From Actinoplanes aureus (GTDB taxonomy: Bacteria; Actinomycetota; Actinomycetes; Mycobacteriales; Micromonosporaceae), in assembly GCF_015704865.1 (NCBI RefSeq), contig NZ_JADQTO010000033.1, positions 35,542-99,541 of the forward strand: 64,000 nucleotides of DNA. Reading direction: 5' to 3'. Positions 9,367 to 18,847 of the stretch are shown piece by piece; within the stretch, counting starts at the first letter, position 1; each line of letters opens with the position of its first letter. The translations under genes were made by a program, and so were the position numbers. The notes beneath the pieces were generated by a model that had not been told where the DNA came from, did not search any database, and saw only the letters and a program-made list of their open reading frames with translations.

Positions 9367-12300
9367 ATGTTCCGTCGCCTCGCGGCGCCATTGGCCGCTG
9401 TCCTTCTGTTCACTCTGCCTGCGGGTGTTCCCACCGCGACTCCCGCGGAGGCTGCCGCCGAACGGCTCAAGCCGCCCGCTGAGAAGATCGACAAGCACGG
9501 CGGCCCGGTCGCTGCCGGCAAGCCGTGGACGCAGAACCGTGTGCGGTACGCCCCCGCCCCGGCGCCGAAGTGGCCGGAGGCGGTCACCGCGACTGTGGAT
9601 CTGAAGGCGTCGAAGACCCGGGTCGCCGGATCCCCGGTGTCGGTGTCCGGGACAGATCAGGTCACCGTACGTGTGCTGGACCGGGCCGCGTTGCCTCCGC
9701 AGTGGCGTGACCGGGTTGTCATGTCGCTGTCCGGGCAGGCGAAGGTCGCGGTGGACTACAGCGGCTTCCGCTATGCCTACGGCGGTGACTGGGCGTCCCG
9801 GCTGCGGCTGTGGTCGGTGCCCGCGTGTGCCCTCACCACGCCGGATGTTCCCGCTTGTCGCTCGACGCCGGTGCGCAGCACGAACGACGTCGCGGCGGGC
9901 GTGGTTTCCTCTGCCGCGCCGGTCAAGGCTTCCTATGTGGTGCTCGCGGCGGCCGAGTCGGGCGGCGACGGCGACTTCAGCGCGACCTCGCTCGCTGCTT
10001 CCAGCACCTGGACCTCCGGCGGTAGTTCCGGGGACTTCACCTGGAACTATCCGTTGCGGGTGCCTCCGGCGACCGGTCCGGCACCGGAGATCGCGCTGGC
10101 CTATTCGGCGCAGTCGGTGGACGGCCGTTCCGAGGTGACCAACAACCAGCCGTCGATGATCGGCGAGGGCTTCGACTACTCACCCGGCTTCCTGGAGCGG
10201 CGTTACGTCCCGTGCTGGGACGACCGGGGCGCAGGCGCCAACAACGCGTCCCGGCAGACCAGCGACCAGTGCTGGAAGTCCGACAACGCCACGATCAGCT
10301 TCAACGGCCGCGGCGGGGAGCTGGTGTACCAGGCCGGCAAGGGTTGGCATCTCCGCAACGAGGACGGCACACGTGTCGAGCGGCTGACCGGGGCGGCCAA
10401 CGGTGCCCGTGACGGTGAGTATTGGAAGCTGACGACCACCGACGGCACCCAGTACTTCTTCGGGCTCAACGCGTTGCCGGGCCATTCGGAGAAGACGAAC
10501 AGCACGCTGACCGTGCCGGTGTACGGGAACCATTCGCACGAGCCCTGCTACAAGGCTGGCAACTTCGCCGGTTCGTACTGCACGCAGGCGTGGCGGTGGC
10601 AGCTCGACTACGTCGTGGATGTGCGTGGCAACACTATGTCGTACTGGTACGGCAAGGATTCCAACAAGTACGCGCGGAACAACACCGACGCCGACGACAC
10701 CACCTATGACCGGGCTGGTCATCTGACCCGGATCGATTACGGCACTTACGACCGGGTCGCGGATGTGCACGGTGTCACCGAGCGGTCGGTCACCCCGCAC
10801 GCGCAGGTGCTGTTCGAGAACGCGTTGCGGTGTGTCGCGGACTGCGGCAGCGAGGCGGCGCCGGTCAAGGCGAACTGGAAGGACACTCCGTGGGATCAGG
10901 AGTGCAAGACCGATTCCTGCCCGCAGAAGTACGCGCCGACGTTCTGGACCACCAAGCGGCTGGCCAAGGTCACCACGCGGGTCTGGGACACCACCAAGGC
11001 GACTGCGGCGTGGCAGGACGTGGATCAGTGGACGTTGACCCACACGTTCGCGGCCAGCGCGGACAGCACGCATACCGGCCTGTGGCTTGACAAGATCGAC
11101 CACGCCGGGCTGGTCGGCGGCACGGCCGCGATGCCGCCGGTGACCTTCGGCGCGGTGTCCAAGGCCAACCGGGTGCTCACCGCGAACGGCACCACCCACA
11201 ACTGGCTGCGTATCTCCGACATCGTCACCGAGACCGGCGCCCGCATCCACGTCGACTACAGCAGGCCCCAATGCACCGCGAACAACCCACCGACCCCGCA
11301 CACCAACACGTCGCTGTGCTATCCGGTGCTGATGCTCGACCCCCTCGACCCGAACCAGAAGAAGCTGATCACCGAGTGGTGGCACAAGTACCGCGTGGAG
11401 CACGTCAGCCAGGACGACGTGCAACTGGCCGGCGGCAAGCAGGCGCGCTCGGTGCACACCTGGTACGAGTACGGCGGAACGCCCGCCTGGCACTACGCCG
11501 ACGACGACGGGGTGACCCGGCCGGAGCGGCGGACCTGGTCGCAGTGGCGTGGCTACGGCACCGTGAAGACCCGGGTCGGTGACAGCTTGGACGGCCCGAC
11601 CACGCTGACGGTCACCAACTTCCTGCGTGGCATGCACGGCGACCGGGCGGCACCGGCCGGCGGCACGCGCACGGTCACCTCGCCCGCGTCACTCGGTGAC
11701 GAAACCGTGCACGACGAGGACCAGTTCGCCGGTCAGGTCCGAGAGCAGGTCGTCTACAACGGCACCGAAACCAAGCCGGTGTCCAAGACCGTGAACGTGC
11801 CGTCGCGATCCGAACCGACCGCGGCCCGGGGAGACGTGGAAGCCCGGTTCACCGGCACCGCGGTCGCGTACACGGCGGCCGCGCTGGGCGACCACGGCAG
11901 CCGGGGCTGGCGAGTCAGCCGGCAGAACAACGAATTCGACTGGTCCTACGGCTCGATCGTCCGGACCCAGCAGGACGCCGACATCGCGGCGACCGGCGAC
12001 GAGAGATGCACCACCAACACCTACAACCGCAACACCGCCAAGAACCTGACGCAGACCCTGCGTCAGACGACCGTCACGGCTCTACCGTGCGGCCAAGCGC
12101 CTGACGGCGCCGACGACGTCATCTCCGATCAACAGCTGACGTACGACGGAGCGGCCGGGCCGTCGACCCCGCCGGTGTACGGGTCGGTGACCCGCACCGA
12201 GCAGCTCAAGGACTTGACGGCCGCAGCCGGCACCGTGTGGCACACCGTCAGCAGCAGCACCTACCGACCGGACGGCCGGGTGGCCACCGCAACCGACATC

Positions 12301-15300
12301 AAGGGCAACGTGACCACCACCGAGTACACGCTCACCACGGTGACGACCACCGGGCCGATGCCGGGCTGGACGGCCAAGCGCGAGGTCAACCCGTACTGGG
12401 GATCCGACGTCAAGGTCGTCGACGTGAACGGCCGGGTCACCGCCGAGCTGGCGTACGACCCGCTCGGCCGCGTCGCCAAGGTGTGGCGGCTCGGCTGGCC
12501 GCGTGCCGGGCACGAGAACCAGCCGCTCAGCGAGTACCGCTACGTGTTCGCCCCGGGGCGCGACTCCTATCCGTACACCGCGACCAGCCAGCTCAACAGC
12601 GACGGCAACGTGGTGACGTCGTACCAGATCGTTGACGGGTGGTTGCGGCCCCGGCAGACCCAAACGCAGTCCGCGGCCGGCGACGGCAACCGCGTCGTCA
12701 CCGACACCATCCACGATCAATACGGTCGCGCGACCACCAAGTACGCGGCTCACGTCGAACCCGGAGCGGCATCCGGGACGCTGTGGCACGAACCGGAATG
12801 GTCGGTGCCGGCGGTGTCGCGCACGGTGCAGGACCTCACCGACCGGGTCACCGCCGAGGTGTTCCTGTCCGGCGACGGCCGGGAGAACCTGGTGGAGAAG
12901 TGGCGCACCACCAAGACCCACGAAGGGGACCGGTCGACCACGACCCCGCCCGCAGGCGGCGTGGCAACCACGACCGTCACCGACGCCGATGGCCGCACCG
13001 TCGCCCTGCGCCAGCACACCACCGCGGCCGGCGTCGCGGGCGCCTACCGGGAAACCCGGTACGTCTACGACCGCAAGGGCCACCGGGTCAAGGTCATCGA
13101 CCCGGCCGGCAACGAATGGACCTCCCAATTCGACGTCCGCGGGCGCGAAATCCAGACGACCGACCCGGACCGGGGCATCACGAGGACGGTCTACAACGAC
13201 GCCGGCGAGACCGTCACCGTCACCGACGCGCGCGGCGAGGCGCTCTGGTACGGATACGACCAGATCGGCCGCAAGACCGAGGTGCGCGACGGCTCTCCGA
13301 CCGGGGCTCTGCGCGCGCAGTGGAAGTACGACGCGCTCTACAGCGGCCAGGCGGGCTTCCGAGGGCAGCTCACCCAGAGCATCCGGTACGAGCCGGCCGG
13401 CTCCGCCAACGCCTACAAGTGGCAGGTTCGCCAGTTCGACGCCCGCTACCAGCCCACCGGCGTCAACTACGTCATCCCAGCCGTCGAGGACAAGCTCAGC
13501 CGCACCTACGTCTACAGCTACAGTTTCGCTGCGACGACCGGCCAGCCTCTGACCATGTCGTACGCGGACGGCCCGGAGGGTAGCGGCCTGGCCACCGAGC
13601 AACTGACCACCGACTATCACGACACCACCGGCCTACCGGTCCGGCTCGACACCAGCCTCACCGGGGCGGCCGGCCCGCTGCTCACCGCCAGCTACACCCC
13701 GTACGGCGAAGTCAACGGCTCCGTGCGTAGCGTCGTGGGCGAGACCGCCGTCGAGGACGTGATCTACCGCGACGAGGCGACCCGCCGGATCGAACGCACC
13801 ACCGCCGGGGACGTCTCCGACCGGCGCTACACCCACGACCCGTACGGCAACGTCACCGAGATCACCGAGCCGGACGACCGGCAATGCTTCCGGCACGACC
13901 GGCTCGCCCAGCTCACGAGCGCGTGGACGCCGAAGCAGGGCGTGACCTGCGCCGCTGAACCGGCGGTGGCCGATCTGGGCGGTCCCGCGCCGTACTGGAC
14001 GGACTGGACGTTCGACTCCACCGGCAGCCGGCTCACCGAGGTGTCGCATGCGGCGGCAGGGGAAACGACCCGCACGTACAAGATGCCGACCGGCGGCGCC
14101 GGTGTCGCCCGCCCGCACGCCCTCACCGAGATGACCACGACGGCGCCGGGCAAGGCGGCGGTCGTCAACCGCTACACCTACGACCAGGCCGGAAACACCG
14201 TCTGCCGGCCGGCCGGCAGCGAAACCAACGACTGCGGCAACGGCGCCGGCAGCCAGGTCGCCTCGTGGAACGCCGAAGGCCGGATGGCCGCGATCACGGC
14301 CGGCGGCAAGACCCAGCAGACCAACGTGTACGACGCCGACGGCACACGCCTGATCCGGCGCGACACCGCCGGCACCACGCTGTACTTGCCGGGTCAGGAG
14401 ATTCGCCAGGAAGGCACGACGGTCACCGGCACCCGGCACTACTCCTTCGCCGGCGGCGTCATCGCAGCACGTAGGAGCGGCGCCGCGGTGGCGGCCAACC
14501 TCATCTGGCTCTACGCCGATCATCAGGGCACCCAGCAGACGGCCGTCAACGCCGCCACCCACGCTGCGACAGTGCGGCGTCAGACACCGTACGGCGGGCC
14601 GCGTGGCGCCCAACCGGCCTGGCCGACCGACAAGGGCTTCGTCGGCGGCGACACCGACCCGACCGGCCTGACTCACCTGGGCGCCCGCGAGTACGACCCG
14701 GCGACCGGCCGCTTCATCTCGGTCGACCCGCTGATGGACCTTGCCGACCCCACCCAATGGAACGGGTATTCGTACGCCAACAACAGCCCGGTCAGCAGCA
14801 GCGACCCTGACGGCCTGGCCCCGTGCCACGGCTACCAGGATGGGGACCTGTGCCCCGGACAGAAGATCGGGCCGTGGGCCGGCACCGTGGCCGGAGACAC
14901 CGCACGCGACAAGCACTTCGGCGGCGGCACCAAGAAGCGCAAGCGCGACGACCGCTACACCGGCAACTGGGGTTCGCCGAAGCCCCGAACGTGCAGCACG
15001 GCCACGCCTGAGTACTGCCACGCGCCCGGAGCCCAGGACATGACGCCGTACCGGCTCGGGGTTGTCTGGGCTGTGCATTCCACCAAGATTCCCTGCCCGG
15101 ACGACGACACTGCCTGCGCCAAGACCTACTACTTCCGTGAGGGTGATCCGTTCACCGAGCAGATTCGCGGATTGGACACCATTGAAAGTGCTCGGCAGGC
15201 CGTCGCCGCAGCCATAGCGGCTGGGGAGATCGGCGGACGAGTCGACCTGCATTACACCAAGTTCGATAAAGGGCAGCGTGGGTGGCAGGTCATGCAGGAT

Positions 15301-15597
15301 GCCGTCGGGGTACTCGGCGATGTCGGCGTCCTAGGTATATTCGGCAGCGCAGTCGGGAGCCCGGAGGCCGAGGCATTCCTTGGATCTTACGATCTCGAAT
15401 GGAGCGTCGTGGGTTACGATTCTTCCCGTAAGCCGGTTGTGGAATACCATTTGACCAATGCGACGACCAGAGGCTCCGCGACCGCGAACCCCTTCGGGTC
15501 CTACCACGGTAGAGGGAGCGCCGGAGCAGGGGGCGACGCGCGTCCCGGCGAGAGGTTCCAGACTCAGTCCGTTCGATGGCGCGAGACCGTCGAATAA
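9367..15597 (+). CDS. Secreted RHS-repeat protein, polymorphic-toxin-like
   Basis: 2076 residues from ATG 9367, preceded by GGGAGAG. It has a signal peptide (about 1-30), a beta-rich N-terminal region, many YD/RHS repeats through the middle (YDPLGRV, YDQIGRKTE, YTHDPYGNVTEI), and the RHS-associated core near residues 1767-1818 (GAREYDPATGRFISVDPL, then DPDGLAP). In RHS toxins the variable domain starts right after this core. Here about 258 residues follow, including a low-complexity basic stretch (KKRKRDDR) and a final beta-rich part (VVGYDSSRKPVVEYHL). I recognise no nuclease, deaminase or ADP-ribosyltransferase motif. No small immunity-like gene follows: the next gene is on the opposite strand. 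RHS architecture is certain; toxicity is not. Confidence 0.88.
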   Translation: MFRRLAAPLAAVLLFTLPAGVPTATPAEAAAERLKPPAEKIDKHGGPVAAGKPWTQNRVRYAPAPAPKWPEAVTATVDLKASKTRVAGSPVSVSGTDQVTVRVLDRAALPPQWRDRVVMSLSGQAKVAVDYSGFRYAYGGDWASRLRLWSVPACALTTPDVPACRSTPVRSTNDVAAGVVSSAAPVKASYVVLAAAESGGDGDFSATSLAASSTWTSGGSSGDFTWNYPLRVPPATGPAPEIALAYSAQSVDGRSEVTNNQPSMIGEGFDYSPGFLERRYVPCWDDRGAGANNASRQTSDQCWKSDNATISFNGRGGELVYQAGKGWHLRNEDGTRVERLTGAANGARDGEYWKLTTTDGTQYFFGLNALPGHSEKTNSTLTVPVYGNHSHEPCYKAGNFAGSYCTQAWRWQLDYVVDVRGNTMSYWYGKDSNKYARNNTDADDTTYDRAGHLTRIDYGTYDRVADVHGVTERSVTPHAQVLFENALRCVADCGSEAAPVKANWKDTPWDQECKTDSCPQKYAPTFWTTKRLAKVTTRVWDTTKATAAWQDVDQWTLTHTFAASADSTHTGLWLDKIDHAGLVGGTAAMPPVTFGAVSKANRVLTANGTTHNWLRISDIVTETGARIHVDYSRPQCTANNPPTPHTNTSLCYPVLMLDPLDPNQKKLITEWWHKYRVEHVSQDDVQLAGGKQARSVHTWYEYGGTPAWHYADDDGVTRPERRTWSQWRGYGTVKTRVGDSLDGPTTLTVTNFLRGMHGDRAAPAGGTRTVTSPASLGDETVHDEDQFAGQVREQVVYNGTETKPVSKTVNVPSRSEPTAARGDVEARFTGTAVAYTAAALGDHGSRGWRVSRQNNEFDWSYGSIVRTQQDADIAATGDERCTTNTYNRNTAKNLTQTLRQTTVTALPCGQAPDGADDVISDQQLTYDGAAGPSTPPVYGSVTRTEQLKDLTAAAGTVWHTVSSSTYRPDGRVATATDIKGNVTTTEYTLTTVTTTGPMPGWTAKREVNPYWGSDVKVVDVNGRVTAELAYDPLGRVAKVWRLGWPRAGHENQPLSEYRYVFAPGRDSYPYTATSQLNSDGNVVTSYQIVDGWLRPRQTQTQSAAGDGNRVVTDTIHDQYGRATTKYAAHVEPGAASGTLWHEPEWSVPAVSRTVQDLTDRVTAEVFLSGDGRENLVEKWRTTKTHEGDRSTTTPPAGGVATTTVTDADGRTVALRQHTTAAGVAGAYRETRYVYDRKGHRVKVIDPAGNEWTSQFDVRGREIQTTDPDRGITRTVYNDAGETVTVTDARGEALWYGYDQIGRKTEVRDGSPTGALRAQWKYDALYSGQAGFRGQLTQSIRYEPAGSANAYKWQVRQFDARYQPTGVNYVIPAVEDKLSRTYVYSYSFAATTGQPLTMSYADGPEGSGLATEQLTTDYHDTTGLPVRLDTSLTGAAGPLLTASYTPYGEVNGSVRSVVGETAVEDVIYRDEATRRIERTTAGDVSDRRYTHDPYGNVTEITEPDDRQCFRHDRLAQLTSAWTPKQGVTCAAEPAVADLGGPAPYWTDWTFDSTGSRLTEVSHAAAGETTRTYKMPTGGAGVARPHALTEMTTTAPGKAAVVNRYTYDQAGNTVCRPAGSETNDCGNGAGSQVASWNAEGRMAAITAGGKTQQTNVYDADGTRLIRRDTAGTTLYLPGQEIRQEGTTVTGTRHYSFAGGVIAARRSGAAVAANLIWLYADHQGTQQTAVNAATHAATVRRQTPYGGPRGAQPAWPTDKGFVGGDTDPTGLTHLGAREYDPATGRFISVDPLMDLADPTQWNGYSYANNSPVSSSDPDGLAPCHGYQDGDLCPGQKIGPWAGTVAGDTARDKHFGGGTKKRKRDDRYTGNWGSPKPRTCSTATPEYCHAPGAQDMTPYRLGVVWAVHSTKIPCPDDDTACAKTYYFREGDPFTEQIRGLDTIESARQAVAAAIAAGEIGGRVDLHYTKFDKGQRGWQVMQDAVGVLGDVGVLGIFGSAVGSPEAEAFLGSYDLEWSVVGYDSSRKPVVEYHLTNATTRGSATANPFGSYHGRGSAGAGGDARPGERFQTQSVRWRETVE

Positions 15598-15630
15598 CCA
15601 CCCGGCACGTCCGATCGGAAATCTCTGACA

Positions 15631-15675
15631 CCGGACCCGGCCGCTCCTGCAATTCGGTGGGGCTGTCGGGTCCGG
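15631..15675 (+). terminator. Possible terminator hairpin after the RHS gene
   Basis: CCGGACCCG (15631-15639) pairs perfectly with CGGGTCCGG (15667-15675) around a 27-base loop, 34 bp after the RHS stop. There is no U-tract, as is usual in high-GC actinobacteria. It could also end the minus-strand 44-residue ORF coming the other way. Confidence 0.4.
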
Positions 15676-15701
15676 CGCCGGCTGCGGGTTGAAAACCTGG
15701 T

Positions 15702-15836
15702 TCAGCGGGCCGCGGCTTGCTCGCCAGATGCACCTCGAAGGCCGGCGGTGGCGCTGCGGCCGCCGGCGCCCGGCAGGAACGGGAACGTGACGCAGGCGAC
15801 CGCCAGCGCAGCTATCCGGCGCCGTGTCGTGATCAT
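15702..15836 (-). CDS. Small 44-residue ORF coupled to upstream gene, signal-peptide-like
   Basis: An ATG at 15836 overlaps the TGA of the gene ending at 15833 (ATGA), an arrangement typical of translational coupling. The product begins MITTRRRIAALAVACVTFPF, a basic stretch followed by a hydrophobic core, then ends after a short Ala/Gly/Arg-rich tail with one Cys in the hydrophobic part. It may be a small secreted or membrane peptide, or a truncated start of a longer protein. No family is recognised. Confidence 0.35.
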   Translation of the reverse strand: MITTRRRIAALAVACVTFPFLPGAGGRSATAGLRGASGEQAAAR

Positions 15837-16987
15837 CGGAGCCAGAGGCCCGCATACGCCTCAGGCGCACTGACGCCGTCCGGCCGGTCGGCGAAGTACA
15901 GGTCGCTGACGAGGGCGTAATAGGTGGGCCTCGTGAACGTACTGGTCTGCAGGATGAGGTATGCCGTGCCCGCGGCGTCGACGGTGACGGTGTGGGTGGT
16001 CTTGTAGATCGGCCGCTCCGTGGGGTCCTCGAACGCGTACAGGTGAAGGTCGGCCCGGCCGGCCGGGAAACCGCCGAGGTAAACCTGCACGGTCGATCCG
16101 GGGAATCCGACGCGCGGGAAGATCTGGACGGTCGGCTCGCGTGCCGGTTCGACCACGAACTCCGTGGTCGCCTTCTCGGGGTTCTTGCCCTGCTGGACGC
16201 TGACTCGATAGCGGCCGGGTGGGCTCCCCGGCGCCAGCGGCAGAGGGATCTCGTCCGAGCCGCCGGCCCACGGCCGGGTGACTGTCAGGACCGAGCCGCT
16301 GGGGGTGGCCAGCGTCACCCGCAGATCGTCGTCGAGGGTGGACAGCAGGCAGATGTATGGGATGCCGGGGACCGTGCGGTTACTGGACACGTCCACGTCG
16401 AGGGGCGGTTGGAGACTCACGGTTTGGCAGTCGGTCCCGCCGCCCGAGAAGAAGTCGAGCTGTTCGGCGACGCCCTCCGGCACCTGGTCGTCGCGTTCGA
16501 GCAGGTCGTCGAGGGAAGCGGTCTGCGGCCGGCCATCCGGGGCTTTCCCGCCCGGTGGCTCTTCCTCCGGCGTCCTGCCGTCCGGCGGCGGAGTCGTCGG
16601 CTGGGGGACGCCCGGCAGCGAGACGCCCGGGCGGGCTCCGGACGCAGAGGTCACACCGGCATGCACCCGAGGCGACGGTGAAATGCCGGACGTAGCGGAG
16701 AACGACGGCGACCAGCCGGGCGGCGTCGAGAACGGCGGCGACACCGGCGTGGCCTTCTCGGGAGCCGACGGTGGCGGGCCGGCGACGGCGGGCGGAACAG
16801 ATTGTCCCGGGGCGCCGCTGTCGAGAAGCCGGACGGCGATGTCGGCCGCCAGCGTCAGCACGACGATCGCCGGCACCACGACGTAGCGCCTGGCGATCAA
16901 GGACTGGCCTCGGAGCCGGCCGTCGCGCGACGTTCCGGCAGGCTGCCGGCCATGACGGCCTCGCGTGACGTCGCCCGTTTCGATCAC
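15833..16987 (-). CDS. Membrane-anchored extracellular protein, Pro-rich linker and beta-domains
   Basis: 384 residues if started at GTG 16987, which has a G-rich stretch about 10 bases upstream; the open frame to 17143 overlaps the divergent transporter promoter. A basic N-terminus is followed by one transmembrane segment (YVVVPAIVVLTLAADIAV, about residues 35-52), so the bulk should lie outside the cell. Next comes a long Pro/Ser/Gly-rich linker (about 60-150), then a region with DCQTVSLQPPLDVDVSS and two beta-sandwich-like segments (GRYRVSVQQGKN; FPRVGFPGSTVQVYLGGFPAG), the latter resembling cell-surface Ig-like repeats. I do not recognise a named family. Function unknown; perhaps a wall-spanning sensor or adhesin. 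Confidence 0.7.
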   Translation of the reverse strand: MIETGDVTRGRHGRQPAGTSRDGRLRGQSLIARRYVVVPAIVVLTLAADIAVRLLDSGAPGQSVPPAVAGPPPSAPEKATPVSPPFSTPPGWSPSFSATSGISPSPRVHAGVTSASGARPGVSLPGVPQPTTPPPDGRTPEEEPPGGKAPDGRPQTASLDDLLERDDQVPEGVAEQLDFFSGGGTDCQTVSLQPPLDVDVSSNRTVPGIPYICLLSTLDDDLRVTLATPSGSVLTVTRPWAGGSDEIPLPLAPGSPPGRYRVSVQQGKNPEKATTEFVVEPAREPTVQIFPRVGFPGSTVQVYLGGFPAGRADLHLYAFEDPTERPIYKTTHTVTVDAAGTAYLILQTSTFTRPTYYALVSDLYFADRPDGVSAPEAYAGLWLR

Positions 16988-17127
16988 CGACCGCGCCCCC
17001 CAACCGCTGTCCTGGATCGATGGCAGTCTACCGAGGCGTGTCGATCCGTTTTGTGCCGTCAACTGACCTTGAGCAGCGCCGCAGCCACCTGCGCGAAGAC
17101 CGCACCGGCCTGTGCCATGATCGGGAA

Positions 17128-18315
17128 GTGCCGGTTCCACCATCCGCGGCCACCCCGGCCATCCGTACCTCCTTGTTGCTGCTCGCCTACTGCGCCTTCA
17201 TCAGCCTCGGCCTCCCCGACGGCCTGCTCGGCGTCGGCTGGCCGTCGATGGCGGGAGACCTGGGCCTCTCCACCGACACCGTCGGCGTCCTGCTGTTCGC
17301 CAGCACCGTCGGTTACCTGATCTCCAGCGTCGCGGCCGGGTTCAGCCTCGCCCGGCTCGGCGTCGGCCGGCTCCTCGCCGGCAGCACGGCCATGGCCAGC
17401 CTTGCCCTGGCCGGGTACGCGGTGTCGCCCGCGCTCGGTCTGCTGGTGCCATGCGCCCTGTTGGCCGGTTTCGGCGGTGGGGCGATCGACGCGGGGCTCA
17501 ACGCGTACGCGGCCGGCGCGTTCGGTCCCAAGCACATGAACTGGATGCACGCGTTCTTCGGTCTCGGCGTCGCCATCGGGCCGCTGATCATGACCGGGGT
17601 GCTCAGCGGCGGACTGTCGTGGCGCTGGGGCTACGGGCTCGTCGCCGGCGCTCAGGCGCTGCTGGCCATCGCCTTCTTGGTCTCGGCGCGAACATGGGCG
17701 CGCGACAACGTCGGCGATGCGCCTGCGCCCGAGGTGGCGAGTTCGCGGATCGGTGCGACGCTGCGGATGCCGGCGGTGTGGCTCAGCGTCGTCGCGTTCG
17801 CCGTCTACGTCGGCGTCGAGGTGGCGACCGGTCTGTGGGCGTACCTGCTGCTCACCGAGGACCGCGGGCTGAGCGCGGCGATCGCCGGTTTCTGCGTGTC
17901 GGCCTACTGGGCGAGCCTGTTCGTCGGCCGGGTCGTGCAGGGCTTCACCGTCGAGCACCTGGGCACCGTACGTACGCTCACTGCCGGCCTCGGTGGCATG
18001 CTCGCCGGATCCGTACTGGTGGCCGTACCGGGACCGGACTGGCTGGCCGTGGCCGGCCTGATGGTGATCGGCTTCGCCGCGGCGCCGGTCTTCCCGTTGC
18101 TGACCTTGACCACCGCGGACCGGGTCGGGGCCGCGCACGCCGACCGGGTGATCGGCATGCAGATCGCCGCGGCCGGGCTGGGCGGCGCGCTCATCCCGGC
18201 CGGTGTGGGTGTGCTCATCGAGCGGGTCGGCGTGTACACCCTCGGCCCCTCGCTGGTGGTGCTCTCCCTGATCCTGCTGACGCTGTACGTGGTGGTGAAC
18301 CGCCGCACGACGTGA
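17128..18315 (+). CDS. Major facilitator superfamily transporter
   Basis: 395 residues from GTG 17128; the longer frame from 17020 adds a hydrophilic segment unlike a transporter N-terminus. About twelve hydrophobic segments can be read, in two halves separated by a hydrophilic loop (ARTWARDNVGDAPAPEVASS). The first half has GLPDGLLGVGWPSMA followed by the family's loop 2-3 region (FSLARLGVGRLLAG), and the second has FVGRVVQGFTVEHLGTVRTL. The overall look is of a fucose-permease/YjiJ-like MFS member. The substrate is unknown. It is divergent from the anchored surface protein, with 140 bp between the chosen starts. Confidence 0.82.
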   Translation: MPVPPSAATPAIRTSLLLLAYCAFISLGLPDGLLGVGWPSMAGDLGLSTDTVGVLLFASTVGYLISSVAAGFSLARLGVGRLLAGSTAMASLALAGYAVSPALGLLVPCALLAGFGGGAIDAGLNAYAAGAFGPKHMNWMHAFFGLGVAIGPLIMTGVLSGGLSWRWGYGLVAGAQALLAIAFLVSARTWARDNVGDAPAPEVASSRIGATLRMPAVWLSVVAFAVYVGVEVATGLWAYLLLTEDRGLSAAIAGFCVSAYWASLFVGRVVQGFTVEHLGTVRTLTAGLGGMLAGSVLVAVPGPDWLAVAGLMVIGFAAAPVFPLLTLTTADRVGAAHADRVIGMQIAAAGLGGALIPAGVGVLIERVGVYTLGPSLVVLSLILLTLYVVVNRRTT

Positions 18316-18565
18316 CGGCGCGCGCCACGGCCGGCAAGTCTCGTCCGCGCCGGGCCTAGCATCGCAAGGAACAGGGCCGCACGAGCGCCGGTCACGAGCG
18401 ATCAAGATCCATGATCATCTCCAGCTGACCTCCAGTGTCGCGTTCTCGCCGACGAACGAGCACTGGGTGACAGCGGGACTGGCCGGCTGACGCGCAGAGT
18501 CGTGCTGGAACGCCGGAACGAGCACTGGGCGTCAGCCAGCCCGCCACGACCGGGCGTGACCTCCG

Positions 18566-18703
18566 CTATTTCGGCGTCCGGATCGACGGTTGCTTGAGGT
18601 CGAAGTAGACCGGCTCGCCGAGGCTGAGCTTGCCCATCTCCTCCATGACCGTCCGCAGCTCGCCGGGGATCTCCCGCTCCGGGTCGCTGGTGCGACCCTG
18701 CAT
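18566..18703 (-). CDS. Short 45-residue ORF of unknown function
   Basis: ATG at 18703 has GGAG six bases upstream. The product is polar (EREIPGELRTVMEEMGKLSL, then PVYFDLKQPSIRTPK) with plausible codon use. It could be a small protein or the end of a decayed gene. The surrounding 18316-18847 holds nothing else I can assign, except two copies of GAACGAGCACTGGG about 60 bp apart near 18457 and 18515. Low certainty. Confidence 0.28.
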   Translation of the reverse strand: MQGRTSDPEREIPGELRTVMEEMGKLSLGEPVYFDLKQPSIRTPK

Positions 18704-18847
18704 GATCGGCTCCGTTGCGTTGCGAGATCGGCGGACAGGCTGAGCCGCGCCCGACAGGTGGTTAGAGCGCTTGGGCGAGTTCGGTGAACGCGGCTTGTCC
18801 GCCGCGGGTCCTGCTCTCCATTCCTTAATGCGCTGAAGCTTGAAGTG

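Noticed and set aside
7552..9498. 648-codon minus-strand frame
   Set aside because: Shadow of the LamG and B-lectin region; no recognisable fold and it crosses the junction of two real genes.
10180..15252. Long minus-strand frames antisense to the RHS gene
   Set aside because: High-GC mirror frames; they lack start sites and protein motifs, while the plus strand has RHS repeats.
17059..18405. 448-codon minus-strand frame over the MFS gene
   Set aside because: Rich in Asp/Arg/Gln/His with no hydrophobic or domain pattern; antisense shadow.
18457..18530. Two GAACGAGCACTGGG copies as a CRISPR-like or integration repeat
   Set aside because: Only two copies, irregular surroundings and no associated gene.
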